Shown in pieces: positions 34,141 through 42,572 of a stretch of 64,000 nucleotides of DNA (its first letter is position 1; the number at the start of each line of letters is the position of its first letter). Origin of the DNA: Candidatus Peregrinibacteria bacterium (GTDB lineage Bacteria > Patescibacteriota > Gracilibacteria > UBA1369 > UBA12463). The notes beneath the pieces are model-generated. The model searched no databases, had not been told where the DNA came from, and saw only the letters and a program-made list of their open reading frames with translations. Location: the NCBI GenBank assembly GCA_026395555.1, contig JAPLYO010000024.1, forward strand, positions 124,001 to 188,000, written 5' to 3'. The translations under genes and the position numbers were made by a program.

Positions 34141-36183
34141 CTAATCATTCACGTATACTTGTTCCGTTCGTTCGAGCTTAGCTTTGAGGAGGGGAAATTT
34201 GGTCATTTCTGGATCGTTTTCTATGAGTTTAATGGCGTATTGGCGGGCTTTGGAGATGGTGTGGGCGTCGGTGAGGGAGGCCATTTTGAGGTCTGGAATG
34301 CCGGATTGGCGTACGCCGTAAAGTTCACCGGGGCCACGCATCTTGAGGTCGATCTCGGCGAGGGCGAAGCCGCTGTGATATTTCACCATGGCGGACAGAC
34401 GCTTGGTGGAGGTCTGGGATTCCTTATTCGTGAAGAGGAAGCAGTAGGACTGGTGATCGCTGCGTCCGACTCGTCCGCGGAACTGATGGAGCTGCGAGAG
34501 GCCGAATCGCTCTGCTCCCTCGATAATCATGATGGTGGCGTTGGGCACATCGATACCAACTTCGATGACAGAAGTGGAAACGAGTAAATGAATTTCGTTA
34601 TTTGAAAATCTTCCCATGATATCGTCTTTTTCTTCCTGTTTCATTTTGCCATGGAGAAACTCTACTTTTAGCTCGGGGAAGATGTGTTGGCTGAGTTCTT
34701 CATACGCCTCTGCAACTGAACGCGCCTCTACCGTGTCTGATTCATCTATGAGGGGACATACTACGAAAACCTGACGACCTTTTTGGACCTGTTCGCGAAT
34801 CCAGTTGTAGGCGTCTTTACGTTTCTTTTCGGGGACGATGTGTGTCTCGATCGGTTTGCGGCCTGGCGGAAGTTCGTCGATGACGGAGAGGTCTTGATCG
34901 CCGTAGAGGGTCATGGCGAGAGTGCGAGGAATGGGCGTTGCGGAGAGCGAGAGGAGGTGCGGGCCACCGTGGGATTTGAGCGTATCGCGCTGCTTCACTC
35001 CAAATCGATGTTGTTCGTCGATGATGGCGAGGCCGAGCTTCTTGAATCCGACGGCCTCCTGGATGAGGGAGTGTGTTCCGACTACCAGATCACATGTACC
35101 TGTCTTGAGTTGAAGAATGATTTCTTCCTTTTGTTTCGCTGGCGTACTTCCCAATACCTGCTGGATATTGATGCCGTATTGTACAAAAAATTTATACAAT
35201 GTTTTATAGTGTTGTTTGGTGAGGATTTCCGTGGGTGCCATGATAGCTACTTGGTGTCCGTTTTTGATCATGCTCATTGCAGCGAGTCCAGCGATAACGG
35301 TCTTCCCTGAGCCAACATCACCTTGTATTAGTCGCGACATGGGAATGTCTTTTTCTAGGTCGTCTATGATCTCGTTGAGCACTTTTGCTTGTGCCTCGGT
35401 GAGCTGAAATGGGAGATTGCCGAGCATCTCCTGGAGGTATTCTTTATTAATCCCAATCTTCTTGATCTTGCTCGCATCTGAGTGCTGCCAGAGCCACTTT
35501 TTGTGAATGGCCTTGAGCTGAAGGAGGAAGAGCTCGTCGAAGGCCAGTCGTTTCTTGGCCGCCTCCAAATCCTCTACCGTGTGTGGATAGTGCGCGAACT
35601 CAATCGCCTCTTTCAGTGGAATCAATTTTTCTTTTTCCCGAATAGGTGCTGGAAGGTAGTCCTCTATTTGTTTGAGAAACTCATTTAAAACTGGTCTCAT
35701 TTTTTCTCGAATCCATTTAGAATTTAGCCCTTCTGTCTCATGATAAATCGGCACGATTCGTCCCGTGTGGAGCTGCTCTTCTCTCTTGTGCTCAACCGTC
35801 GGGCTCGCAATTCCCAGTTTACGCATATTTAATTTTGGCTTACCGCTCACGAAAACATGCATGCCAGACTTGAACTGATGCATAATGAACTTCTGATTGA
35901 ACCAGACGAGCTCGATCCCGCCCGTGTCATCGGTAAGGAGCGCCTTCGTAAACTGACGGCCACCAGGAAGCTTCTTGCTGAAAAAATTAGAGAGTACTCC
36001 GCTGAAGGTCTGCATCTCCCCTTCTTTGGCATCGGAGATCGGCGTGATACCAGATGAGTCTGTATAGGCACGAGGAAAATAGTAGATGAAGTCCTCTACC
36101 GTCTTTACCCCGACACTTTGAAGGAGCTCCAAGTGTTTGGGGTTTGTACCGAGAACGGTCTTAAGAAGGGCGGTCAGTGACAT
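34141..36183 (-). CDS. recG: ATP-dependent DNA helicase RecG
   Basis: The 680-residue protein has an N-terminal wedge/OB region, Walker A in IQGDVGSGKTVIAGL, LAIIDEQHRFGVKQR (DEQH, as in RecG), SATPIPRTLAMTLYGD, VSTSVIEVGIDVPNAT and QFRGRVGRSDHQSYC (motif VI), then RMSGPGEL-type KMRGPGELYG. RecG reverses stalled forks and branch-migrates Holliday junctions. The length is normal. A possible -10 (TACACT) 7 bases before the ATG suggests leaderless expression. The cytosine-rich coding strand is notable in parts. Confidence 0.97.
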   Translation of the reverse strand: MSLTALLKTVLGTNPKHLELLQSVGVKTVEDFIYYFPRAYTDSSGITPISDAKEGEMQTFSGVLSNFFSKKLPGGRQFTKALLTDDTGGIELVWFNQKFIMHQFKSGMHVFVSGKPKLNMRKLGIASPTVEHKREEQLHTGRIVPIYHETEGLNSKWIREKMRPVLNEFLKQIEDYLPAPIREKEKLIPLKEAIEFAHYPHTVEDLEAAKKRLAFDELFLLQLKAIHKKWLWQHSDASKIKKIGINKEYLQEMLGNLPFQLTEAQAKVLNEIIDDLEKDIPMSRLIQGDVGSGKTVIAGLAAMSMIKNGHQVAIMAPTEILTKQHYKTLYKFFVQYGINIQQVLGSTPAKQKEEIILQLKTGTCDLVVGTHSLIQEAVGFKKLGLAIIDEQHRFGVKQRDTLKSHGGPHLLSLSATPIPRTLAMTLYGDQDLSVIDELPPGRKPIETHIVPEKKRKDAYNWIREQVQKGRQVFVVCPLIDESDTVEARSVAEAYEELSQHIFPELKVEFLHGKMKQEEKDDIMGRFSNNEIHLLVSTSVIEVGIDVPNATIMIIEGAERFGLSQLHQFRGRVGRSDHQSYCFLFTNKESQTSTKRLSAMVKYHSGFALAEIDLKMRGPGELYGVRQSGIPDLKMASLTDAHTISKARQYAIKLIENDPEMTKFPLLKAKLERTEQVYVND

Positions 36184-36217
36184 TGGCTGCAGTGTACCAT
36201 CCTTTTATTTTCGCCTT

Positions 36218-36373
36218 CTAGTGCTTTTGTGGTTGCTTCACTTTGCTCGCCTTCTTCATACCTAATTTTGCCGCTGTTTTGGCTAGTGTAACTTCTTCTT
36301 TGTACTCAACGATACGTTCTTTTTTAATCTCTTTCATTACTTCCTTTGGAACAACTTTTTTGCAGCAGGCCAT
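36218..36373 (-). CDS. Possible 51-residue basic protein with N-terminal CC
   Basis: In the 229-bp gap between recG and tyrS the minus strand holds an ATG frame of 51 codons ending in TAG: MACCKKVVPKEVMKEIKKER and then an alternating Lys/Glu helix with Ala- and Lys-rich end. About one residue in three is Lys. The composition and the sharp fit in the gap favour a real gene, possibly a nucleic-acid-binding peptide. A TATCAT lies about 30 bases upstream. There is no homology evidence. Confidence 0.4.
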   Translation of the reverse strand: MACCKKVVPKEVMKEIKKERIVEYKEEVTLAKTAAKLGMKKASKVKQPQKH

Positions 36374-36412
36374 GGTGAGGTTTTGTTATGAGGTAGTGTT
36401 TTTATGATACTA

Positions 36413-37554
36413 CTATTCAACTAATTTATAAAATCCTCTCTTTCCTATCTGTAAAATTGAGTCGCCTGCGATGGTAACTGTGCTCATAAAGTCTTCGATT
36501 TTTTCGCCGTTGTATTTGACGGCGCCTCCTTGGATTAGACGACGGGCCTCGCCTTTTGATGGGCAGGCTTTGAGCTCGATCATGATATCGACAATGTTCA
36601 TATTGGCGCTTGAGAGTTTGATTTCCGGAATTTCATCGGGAAGTTCTTTTTTTGAAAAAACTTGAATGAAGTGTTCCTCGGCTTCTTGCGCTGCAGCAGC
36701 GGAGTGATAGATCGTGACAATTTCGCGAGCGAGGCGCATCTTGAGGTTGCGTGGATTTTCGCCGGAGAGGAGTTTGCTGTTGATTTCATTGATCTCGTCG
36801 ATGGAAATATTCGTTGTGAGCTCGAAGTAACGGACGATCAAGTTGTCTGGAATCGACATGGTTTTGCCGTACATATCTTTCGGATCTTCGTTGATGCCGA
36901 TGTAGTTGCCGGTGGTTTTGCCCATTTTCTTCACGCCGTCGGTTCCTTCGAGAATGGGGACGGTGAGAACGCATTGGGGAGTTTGGCCGTAGGAGCGCTG
37001 GATTTCGCGGCCGGCGAGGAGGTTGAAGGTTTGGTCGGTTCCGCCGAGCTCGACGTCGGCCTGAATGGCGACGGAGTCGTAGCCCTGCATGAGAGGGTAC
37101 ATAAACTCTCCATCATTTGCTGTACGGTGAAGACGGAGGCGAGGCGAGTGACATCGGAGAATGTCAGCTTGCCGAGCCAGTCAGCGTTCCAGACGACCTC
37201 GATTTTTTCGGTGTCGAGAACTTTTGAGGCTTGTTGAAGGTAGTGCTTGGCGTTTTCTTCGAGTTCGATTTGTGTCTTGAGTGGGCGTGCCTCGGCTTTG
37301 CCTGATGGATCCCCTATCTGTCCGGTGAAGTTACCGAAGAGGAGAACAGCGGTGTGGCCGGCATCCTGGAACTGTCGCATTTTGCGAAGCGGCACCATGT
37401 GACCGAGATGGAGATCAGCTCCTGTTGGGTCGATTCCGAGCTTAATACGGAGCTTTTTGCCTGATTTGAGCTTTTCTTCAAGCTCTTTGCGGACGATGAC
37501 GTCAGCTACTCCTTTGTCGAGAATATTTGAGATAATTTCTTTTGTGTCTTTCAT
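36413..37554 (-). pseudogene. tyrS: Tyrosyl-tRNA synthetase, disrupted by a short deletion with frameshift
   Basis: The N-terminal part (37554 to about 37111) has GIDPTGADLHLGHMVPLRKM (HLGH) and VFTVQQMM; the C-terminal part (from about 37108) resumes in another frame with [37 protein letters not shown] and an S4-like tail. Intact relatives, as I recall T. thermophilus TyrRS, have about 17 more residues between these points, so roughly 52 bp are missing. TyrRS is essential. Either this is a sequencing or assembly error, or a second copy exists. Confidence 0.85.
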
Positions 37555-37560
37555 GCGGCT

Positions 37561-37589
37561 ATTTTACTGATGTTTTAAAGCTGTGGCAA
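37561..37589 (-). promoter_or_regulatory. Leaderless promoter of tyrS
   Basis: TTGCCA (37589-37584), 17-bp spacer, TAAAAT (37566-37561), then 6 bases to the ATG at 37554. The promoter of the broken gene is intact. Confidence 0.75.
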
Positions 37590-37653
37590 GCAGAGTGGAA
37601 GCAGTGTTGTCCATTTGTGATGACACATAATATCGGATTTAAAGGCTTATCCA

Positions 37654-37683
37654 TTGACTTCCTTGGATTTTCGGCAGTATCAT
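37654..37683 (+). promoter_or_regulatory. Promoter of the TrmB-like gene
   Basis: TTGACT (37654-37659), 18-bp spacer, TATCAT (37678-37683). It lies inside the longer possible frame, so it argues for the ATG at 37705, with a leader of about 14 bases. Confidence 0.65.
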
Positions 37684-37704
37684 TGCCTCCATTTATTTTC
37701 GCCT

Positions 37705-38487
37705 ATGATTGAGCAATCGCTGGTTCACTTGGGTCTTCGGGCTAAGGAGGTGCTGGTTTTTATTACGTTGGCTCGTCTGGGTTGTCAGCCAGCGAGTATT
37801 ATCGCTCAGCGCTCGTCATTAAATCGAGCAACAACGTATGCGATCTTGGAATCACTTATGCAGAGGGGTTTTGTTTCGAAAGTTTTTAAAGATAAGGTGC
37901 AATCTTTTTCTGCTATCACTCCACGGAAGATTCTGGAATTAATGAAGGTGAAAAAGTTTGAGATTGAGAGACAAGAGCGTCACCTGAACTCCGTTATGCC
38001 CTCGCTGATGGGCATGATGGCACCTCAATTAACGGCTCCGAAGGTCACGTATTTCGAGGGCGAGGAGGGTGTAAAAAATGTTATGGAGGAGACACTGAAG
38101 TCTACCGAAACGATGCTCTGTTACTGTCCTTTGGAGAAGTGGCTTGATGGGCCGCTCGCGTATTATATTCGTGATTACGTATATCGACGTACGCAAATTT
38201 TAAAAATTCCTAATAGGGTTTTGGAGTGCGATACTCCTGAAAGTCGTAAATTTTTCTACATGGAGTCTCCTCCGGAATTTACCGATCTGCGCTTTATTCC
38301 CGGTAATATCATGTTGAGTCATAGTGAGGTGAATATTTTTGATAACAAAGTCGCTATGGTATCCCTGCTTCCGGGCCATATGTTTGGTGTTATTATCGAG
38401 TCTCAGGAGATCGCGGACACGCAAAAGGCTATTTTTGAGCTTGCCTGGATGGCTGCCGAGGTTGTTTCTCGAAAGAAGCCTATGTAG
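37705..38487 (+). CDS. TrmB family transcriptional regulator
   Basis: The 260-residue protein starts MIEQSLVHLGLRAKE. An N-terminal winged helix (about 1-75) holds QPASIIAQRSSLNRATTYAIL, the TrmB-type recognition helix. A coiled region follows (KKFEIERQERHLNSVMP), then a C-terminal sensor-like domain with KVTYFEGEEGVKNVME, as in TrmB-like regulators. TrmB proteins in archaea respond to sugars. The ligand here is unknown. Transcribed ahead of the pseudouridine synthase, which has its own promoter. Confidence 0.8.
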   Translation: MIEQSLVHLGLRAKEVLVFITLARLGCQPASIIAQRSSLNRATTYAILESLMQRGFVSKVFKDKVQSFSAITPRKILELMKVKKFEIERQERHLNSVMPSLMGMMAPQLTAPKVTYFEGEEGVKNVMEETLKSTETMLCYCPLEKWLDGPLAYYIRDYVYRRTQILKIPNRVLECDTPESRKFFYMESPPEFTDLRFIPGNIMLSHSEVNIFDNKVAMVSLLPGHMFGVIIESQEIADTQKAIFELAWMAAEVVSRKKPM

Positions 38488-38500
38488 TGAGTAATTTTTG

Positions 38501-38509
38501 TGTTATAGT
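38501..38509 (+). promoter_or_regulatory. Extended -10 promoter of the RluD-like gene
   Basis: TGTTATAGT (TG plus TATAGT at 38504-38509), then 8 bases to the ATG at 38518. No good -35. The mRNA should be leaderless. Confidence 0.55.
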
Positions 38510-38517
38510 GGCCATAT

Positions 38518-39252
38518 ATGGCACTTACACCTGTAGAAATTTTGTTCGAGAACGATGATGTTGTCTTGGTAAACAAGCCTTATGGAATCGTCGTGCACCC
38601 TGGAAATGGAGTTGAGATGGAGGGGACACTCGCCGGCCAGATGCTTCAGCCTTATCCCGACCTGCCTCTCACGAATGGCGAGGAGCGGCCTGGCGTTGTT
38701 CATCGCTTAGATAAGGATACTTCAGGAGTACTTATGTTCGCCAAGACCGAAGAGGCTTTGAATTTCTATATAGAACAGTGGAAAAAGAAGAAGGTAGATA
38801 AGACGTATTACGCTTTGGTGAGCGGGATATTGGAGCCGAGATCGGGTACGATCGAGGCGCCGGTGCATCGCGATCGAAATAACCGTAAGCGAATGGCTTC
38901 TGATATGAGCACTGGAAAGATGGCCATTACTCACTATGAGGTGGTTGAGTACTTCCCCGGACGACGATTTGGAACATCTCTTTTGAGAATCAATATTGAG
39001 ACGGGTCGGACGCACCAGATTCGTGTCCATATGGCTGCAATTGGCCATCCAGTCGTAGGCGATACGGTTTATGGTAGAAGACAGATTAATGGTTTTTTTG
39101 CGAAAGAACGAGGCTTGGACCGACAATTTCTTCATGCAACCGCCCTTAAATTTCCTCTTATGAGTGCTCGCAAGAGACAAGAGGTAGAATCAAAAATACC
39201 TCCTGAGTTGCAGAAGGTATTGGATGTTTTGAGAGATAAGAAGACGGATTAA
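38518..39252 (+). CDS. RluA/RluD family pseudouridine synthase
   Basis: The 244-residue protein has DVVLVNKPYGIVVHPG, the catalytic RPGVVHRLDKDTSGVLMFAK (Asp in HRLDKDTSG), and TGRTHQIRVHMAAIGHPVVGD. It has no N-terminal S4 domain, so it is a short member. The family isomerises uridines in 23S rRNA or tRNA; the target site cannot be read from the sequence. A conserved Arg-Leu-Asp and the Tyr of the active site (TYYALV) are present. Confidence 0.9.
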   Translation: MALTPVEILFENDDVVLVNKPYGIVVHPGNGVEMEGTLAGQMLQPYPDLPLTNGEERPGVVHRLDKDTSGVLMFAKTEEALNFYIEQWKKKKVDKTYYALVSGILEPRSGTIEAPVHRDRNNRKRMASDMSTGKMAITHYEVVEYFPGRRFGTSLLRINIETGRTHQIRVHMAAIGHPVVGDTVYGRRQINGFFAKERGLDRQFLHATALKFPLMSARKRQEVESKIPPELQKVLDVLRDKKTD

Positions 39253-39297
39253 TTCGAGAGTCTTTCGATTGCGAGACTCAGTATATCCGATTTGAAT

Positions 39298-39609
39298 TTA
39301 GGCTGTGATACTAAGAACCTCGATCGTGGTTAGGTTCTGTCTGTGTCCTTTGTTACGTGTATAACGCTTCTTGGCGTTCTTCTTGAATACGCGAACCTTG
39401 TCGTCTTTGAACTGTTCGAGAACCTTGCACTCAACGACTGGTCCCATAACGTATGGTTCACCGATTTTGACATCAGTGCCATCAGCTAAAAGCATAACTG
39501 TCTTGAATGATACTTTTGTTCCCTCCTCAGCATCGAGCTTCTGGACATCGAACTTTGATCCCTTCTCTACTTTGAATTGCTGACCTGCGATTTCTACAAC
39601 TGCAAACAT
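39298..39609 (-). CDS. rplU: 50S ribosomal protein L21
   Basis: The 103-residue protein has MFAVVEIAGQQFKVEKGSKF, KVSFKTVMLLADG, and the C-terminal KKNAKKRYTRNKGHRQNLT (L21 signature). L21 binds 23S rRNA. Usually rpmA (L27) follows; here the next minus-strand gene is tyrS, so L27 is elsewhere. A sigma70-type promoter precedes it with about a 20-base leader. Confidence 0.96.
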   Translation of the reverse strand: MFAVVEIAGQQFKVEKGSKFDVQKLDAEEGTKVSFKTVMLLADGTDVKIGEPYVMGPVVECKVLEQFKDDKVRVFKKNAKKRYTRNKGHRQNLTTIEVLSITA

Positions 39610-39633
39610 AATAATGTGTGTTAAAGCGCGTGG

Positions 39634-39662
39634 ATATTACGTGATAATTGAGGTTAAATCAA
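39634..39662 (-). promoter_or_regulatory. Promoter of rplU
   Basis: TTGATT (39662-39657), 17-bp spacer, TAATAT (39639-39634). Leader of about 20 bases before the ATG at 39609. Confidence 0.7.
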
Positions 39663-39761
39663 GGGCATTTTTGCGCTTGCCGATGTCGGCTTCAGCTTTG
39701 TGTTAGGAATGTACCAATTTTTGCTAGTTTTGTATAAACTGGTGTCTTTTAGCCTTTATAA

Positions 39762-39790
39762 TTGACGCATTAGGATCTTTTTGTTAGATT
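39762..39790 (+). promoter_or_regulatory. Promoter of the small hydrophilic protein pair
   Basis: TTGACG (39762-39767), 17-bp spacer, TAGATT (39785-39790) with extended TGT at 39782-39784. Elements are the same as at 7474-7502. The leader has CCTCCT, the opposite of a Shine-Dalgarno. Confidence 0.72.
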
Positions 39791-39810
39791 TTCCTCCTAA
39801 TTGTTAATAT

Positions 39811-40041
39811 ATGTTTATGGCTTCACCAGAAAGCAACAACGGCAAGAGTGATAGAGGTGCTAATACTCGATGGATTGCGAGACAGAATGCTGACATTGAC
39901 GCTATTTTGTATCCAGAAGCCGTTGTACGTGTTGTACGCGATACTCGTCGTGACGTTGGAGGCGCTCGGAATTCACAAAGGTCTGATGATTATAATCCCC
40001 ATGACCCTCGCGATAGAAGTAATTCTTTGGATGATTATTAA
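39811..40041 (+). CDS. Small hydrophilic protein, unknown function
   Basis: The 76-residue protein is rich in Arg, Asp and Asn, with WIARQNADIDAILYPEAVV in the middle and a disordered end (PHDPRDRSNSLDDY). A second ATG follows at 39817. No family is recognised. The next small gene starts 12 bp later, so they are probably one unit. Base composition is slightly more AT-rich than the genes around. Confidence 0.5.
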   Translation: MFMASPESNNGKSDRGANTRWIARQNADIDAILYPEAVVRVVRDTRRDVGGARNSQRSDDYNPHDPRDRSNSLDDY

Positions 40042-40053
40042 AAAAAACGCTTT

Positions 40054-40416
40054 ATGACTATTGACTGCGGTGATCGAATGTCGGCAGATGATGACGAAAT
40101 GTGGCAAAGGTTGCAAGATATTGGTGACACGAGGCAGAGTAGAATTAATGAAGCTGCTGCTAGAATTCGTCAAGAGAGGGATCTCCAGAGACATGTATCA
40201 TCATTATCTGAAGATGTGCGTTCTCAGGTTATTAAACGCTTACAAAATCAAGGTTTTCTTTTTATTGAACAGGTTCAAGATGGACCGGTCCCTCGGGATA
40301 GCGCTTCTACCTTAACTGATTTAGGAAATTATATTACAACCCTGCCAATTGATATTCGTGAGAGTATTATTGATCGACTGCAAGAAAGAGGTTTTCTTTT
40401 TCCGGAAGAGAACTAA
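40054..40416 (+). CDS. Small protein with an internal sequence duplication
   Basis: The 120-residue protein repeats a unit of about 25 residues: LSEDVRSQVIKRLQNQGFLF and then LPIDIRESIIDRLQERGFLF, about 50 residues later. Both fit one pattern, L-x2-D-[IV]-R-[ES]-x-[IV]-I-x-R-L-Q-x-[RQ]-G-F-L-F. This suggests a two-helix repeat, perhaps a binding module. The start could be the second Met (MSADDDE). No homologue is recognised. Confidence 0.55.
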   Translation: MTIDCGDRMSADDDEMWQRLQDIGDTRQSRINEAAARIRQERDLQRHVSSLSEDVRSQVIKRLQNQGFLFIEQVQDGPVPRDSASTLTDLGNYITTLPIDIRESIIDRLQERGFLFPEEN

Positions 40417-40420
40417 TGCT

Positions 40421-41017
40421 TTAGTTGTATTGATTCATCGCCGCTCCCATTCCTTCCTTCAAGGCTAGATTGATGGCTTTTGCTCCATTTTGAATGCCCG
40501 TTTCGATAACCGGCTTCTCTTTTTCGGTGAATCTGCGGAGGACGAAGTCGCTGGTGTTCATCTGCTCAGGAACGCCAAACTCCACTCCCCTGCTCTCAAT
40601 GCCGATACGGAGGCGTGGGAAGTTTTTTGATGGATAGAGCTCTTGAATAGATTTCATGCCGTTGTGCGTGCCTGCAGAGCCGTCTTTGCGGAGGCGGATT
40701 TTGCCGAGCGGGAGGTCGAGGTCGTCATAGCAGACCCAGAGATTTTCAGGTTCAATTTTGTAGTAGTTTGTTACCAAAACAACCGCTTCACCTGAAAGGT
40801 TCATGAAGGTGGTTGGTTTTACGAGAATGACACTTTTTGCATTGAACTCACCTTTCGAGATAAAGGCTTTGAGAGACTTTTCTTCCTTCCACTCCGAGGT
40901 GCCCCAGTTTTTCTGAAGTTCATCTACGAGAGTGAAGCCTGCGTTGTGACGTGAGCCTTCGTACTCTTTGCCGACGTTACCGAGTCCGACAATGACTACT
41001 TTTTCACTTTTTTCCAT
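40421..41017 (-). CDS. pth: Peptidyl-tRNA hydrolase
   Basis: The 198-residue protein has IVGLGNVGKEYEGSRHNAGF (catalytic His in RHNAGF), KPTTFMNLSGEAV, VCYDDLDLPLGKIRLRKDGSAGTHNGMKS and RLRIGIESR. It frees peptides from tRNAs that drop off the ribosome. The C-terminal tail is longer than usual and Ala/Lys-rich. It overlaps obg by 22 bp, which places it downstream in the same transcript. Confidence 0.96.
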   Translation of the reverse strand: MEKSEKVVIVGLGNVGKEYEGSRHNAGFTLVDELQKNWGTSEWKEEKSLKAFISKGEFNAKSVILVKPTTFMNLSGEAVVLVTNYYKIEPENLWVCYDDLDLPLGKIRLRKDGSAGTHNGMKSIQELYPSKNFPRLRIGIESRGVEFGVPEQMNTSDFVLRRFTEKEKPVIETGIQNGAKAINLALKEGMGAAMNQYN

Positions 41018-42345
41018 GTGGTGGCCTTGATAAATGGAATCTCCTTTTCTGCAATTATAACTACATCATTTTCTTCAGCACCTTCCTTGGTAAGTGCCTG
41101 CTGGATGCCCATTTTCTTGAGGTAGTGACGAATACGAGTCATGCCATGTGGCGTATTGATATCGGTCATATTTACGAGCTGTTCGATACGCTTTCCTACG
41201 ACGTCGTAGTACTTCTGTCTGTTGAGTTTCTTCACGTACTTGATGGTGAAGTTTTTGGTATTTTCGAGATGTGGACGGAAAATTTTGTGTGCGGCTTCAG
41301 GCTCGATCTTCTTTTCTTTCTCGGCCTCCAGTTTCTTTTCTTCTAATTTCAGTACTCTCCAAACTTCCTTCATAAGCTCATCGGTACCATCGTTAATTTC
41401 GGCAGAGATGAAGAATACTTTCTTCTGTTTGAGTTTCTTCTGAATGTCCTTGAGGAAGTCCTCTTGCTCTTCTGTTGGGATCAGGTCGCGCTTGTTTACG
41501 ACGACAATCTGAGGTTTCTTCGCAAGATTTTTGTCGAACTTCTTGAGCTCGTTATTGATGACTTTGTATGATGTTGGAATGTCCGTGTCGCTCGCGTCGA
41601 TCATGTGGATTAGAATCTTCGTACGCTGAACGTGCTTGAGGAACTCATGACCGAGGCCTTTTCCCTCGTGGGCGCCCTCGATAAGTCCTGGAATATCAGC
41701 TAAAACGAAAGAGGCGTCTTTTTCTTTTAAAAGTCTTTCGAGTGAGACGACGCCGAGGTTTGGACTGAGGGTTGTGAAGTGGTAGGCCGCGATTTTTGGC
41801 TTTGCGTTGGATACACGGGCAATGAGCGTGGACTTTCCGGCGGATGGGAGTCCGATGATTCCGACGTCGGCAATCAACTTGAGCTCTACGATTACTTCTA
41901 TATCTTCGCCGTTTTCTCCAATCTCTGCGAGTTTTGGTGCCTGGAATCGGCTACTCACGAAGTGTTTGTTTCCATAACCTCCACGTCCACCCTTCGCTAC
42001 GAGATAGGTGTCGCCTTCGTTTGTGAGGTCGGCGAGAATCTGTTTCTTGTCCATGGTAAGAATCTGCGTACCGGTAGGTACGTCGATATAGAGCGTTACT
42101 CCGTCGGCACCGTGACGATCAACATCGCCTCCACTTCCACCGTTTTCAGCTTTGAATTTCTTGATATGACCTAAGTTTGAGAGTGTTCTCATGTTTTCTC
42201 GTGCACGGAAAACAACGTTTCCTCCACGTCCACCATCGCCACCATCAGGGCCGCCTCGTGGTACGAATTTCTCACGTCGAAAGCTGACAAGTCCGCCTCC
42301 TCCTTTTCCTCCTATGCATCGTAATTGTACTTCATCGCAAATCAT
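40996..42345 (-). CDS. obg: Obg family GTPase CgtA
   Basis: The 449-residue protein has the glycine-rich Obg fold (RCIGGKGGGGLVSFRREKFVPRGGPDGGDGG region, seen as separate GGxGG motifs), the GTPase domain with GLPSAGKSTLI, DIPGLIEGAHEGKGLG, VVNKRDL and SAEINDG, and a C-terminal OCT domain (from about residue 355, HKIFRPHLEN). Obg assists 50S assembly and the stringent response. Expression is upstream of pth. No Shine-Dalgarno. Confidence 0.96.
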   Translation of the reverse strand: MICDEVQLRCIGGKGGGGLVSFRREKFVPRGGPDGGDGGRGGNVVFRARENMRTLSNLGHIKKFKAENGGSGGDVDRHGADGVTLYIDVPTGTQILTMDKKQILADLTNEGDTYLVAKGGRGGYGNKHFVSSRFQAPKLAEIGENGEDIEVIVELKLIADVGIIGLPSAGKSTLIARVSNAKPKIAAYHFTTLSPNLGVVSLERLLKEKDASFVLADIPGLIEGAHEGKGLGHEFLKHVQRTKILIHMIDASDTDIPTSYKVINNELKKFDKNLAKKPQIVVVNKRDLIPTEEQEDFLKDIQKKLKQKKVFFISAEINDGTDELMKEVWRVLKLEEKKLEAEKEKKIEPEAAHKIFRPHLENTKNFTIKYVKKLNRQKYYDVVGKRIEQLVNMTDINTPHGMTRIRHYLKKMGIQQALTKEGAEENDVVIIAEKEIPFIKATTWKKVKK

Positions 42346-42430
42346 ATCGTTTGGGTTTTCTGGTTTGATCTATAAGCCGGCCTATTGTAACTCATTTTTT
42401 ACCCTTTGGGAAGCCCCGTTTTGGATTGTT

Positions 42431-42459
42431 TTGTTTTTTCTTCCGTTCTTGGATATACT
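42431..42459 (+). promoter_or_regulatory. Promoter of the tRNA-Leu gene
   Basis: TTGTTT (42431-42436), 17-bp spacer, TATACT (42454-42459). Transcription should start about 10 bases before the mature 5' end. Confidence 0.6.
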
Positions 42460-42476
42460 TCCCTAGCTTCAGGTGT

Positions 42477-42562
42477 GCCGGAGTGGCGGAATGGCAGACG
42501 CGCTCGACTCAAAATCGAGTACTCGCAAGGGTGTGTGGGTTCAAGTCCCACCCCCGGCACCA
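42477..42562 (+). tRNA. tRNA-Leu (anticodon CAA)
   Basis: An 86-base cloverleaf with a long variable arm. The anticodon stem CTCGA/TCGAG holds loop CTCAAAA, so the anticodon is CAA (reads TTG). The T arm is GTGGG/CCCAC with loop TTCAAGT. CCA is encoded. The acceptor pairs GCCGGAG with CCCCGGC, leaving one A-C mismatch at position 6-67. It lies between obg and uvrC. Confidence 0.93.
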
Positions 42563-42572
42563 ATGAGAATTA

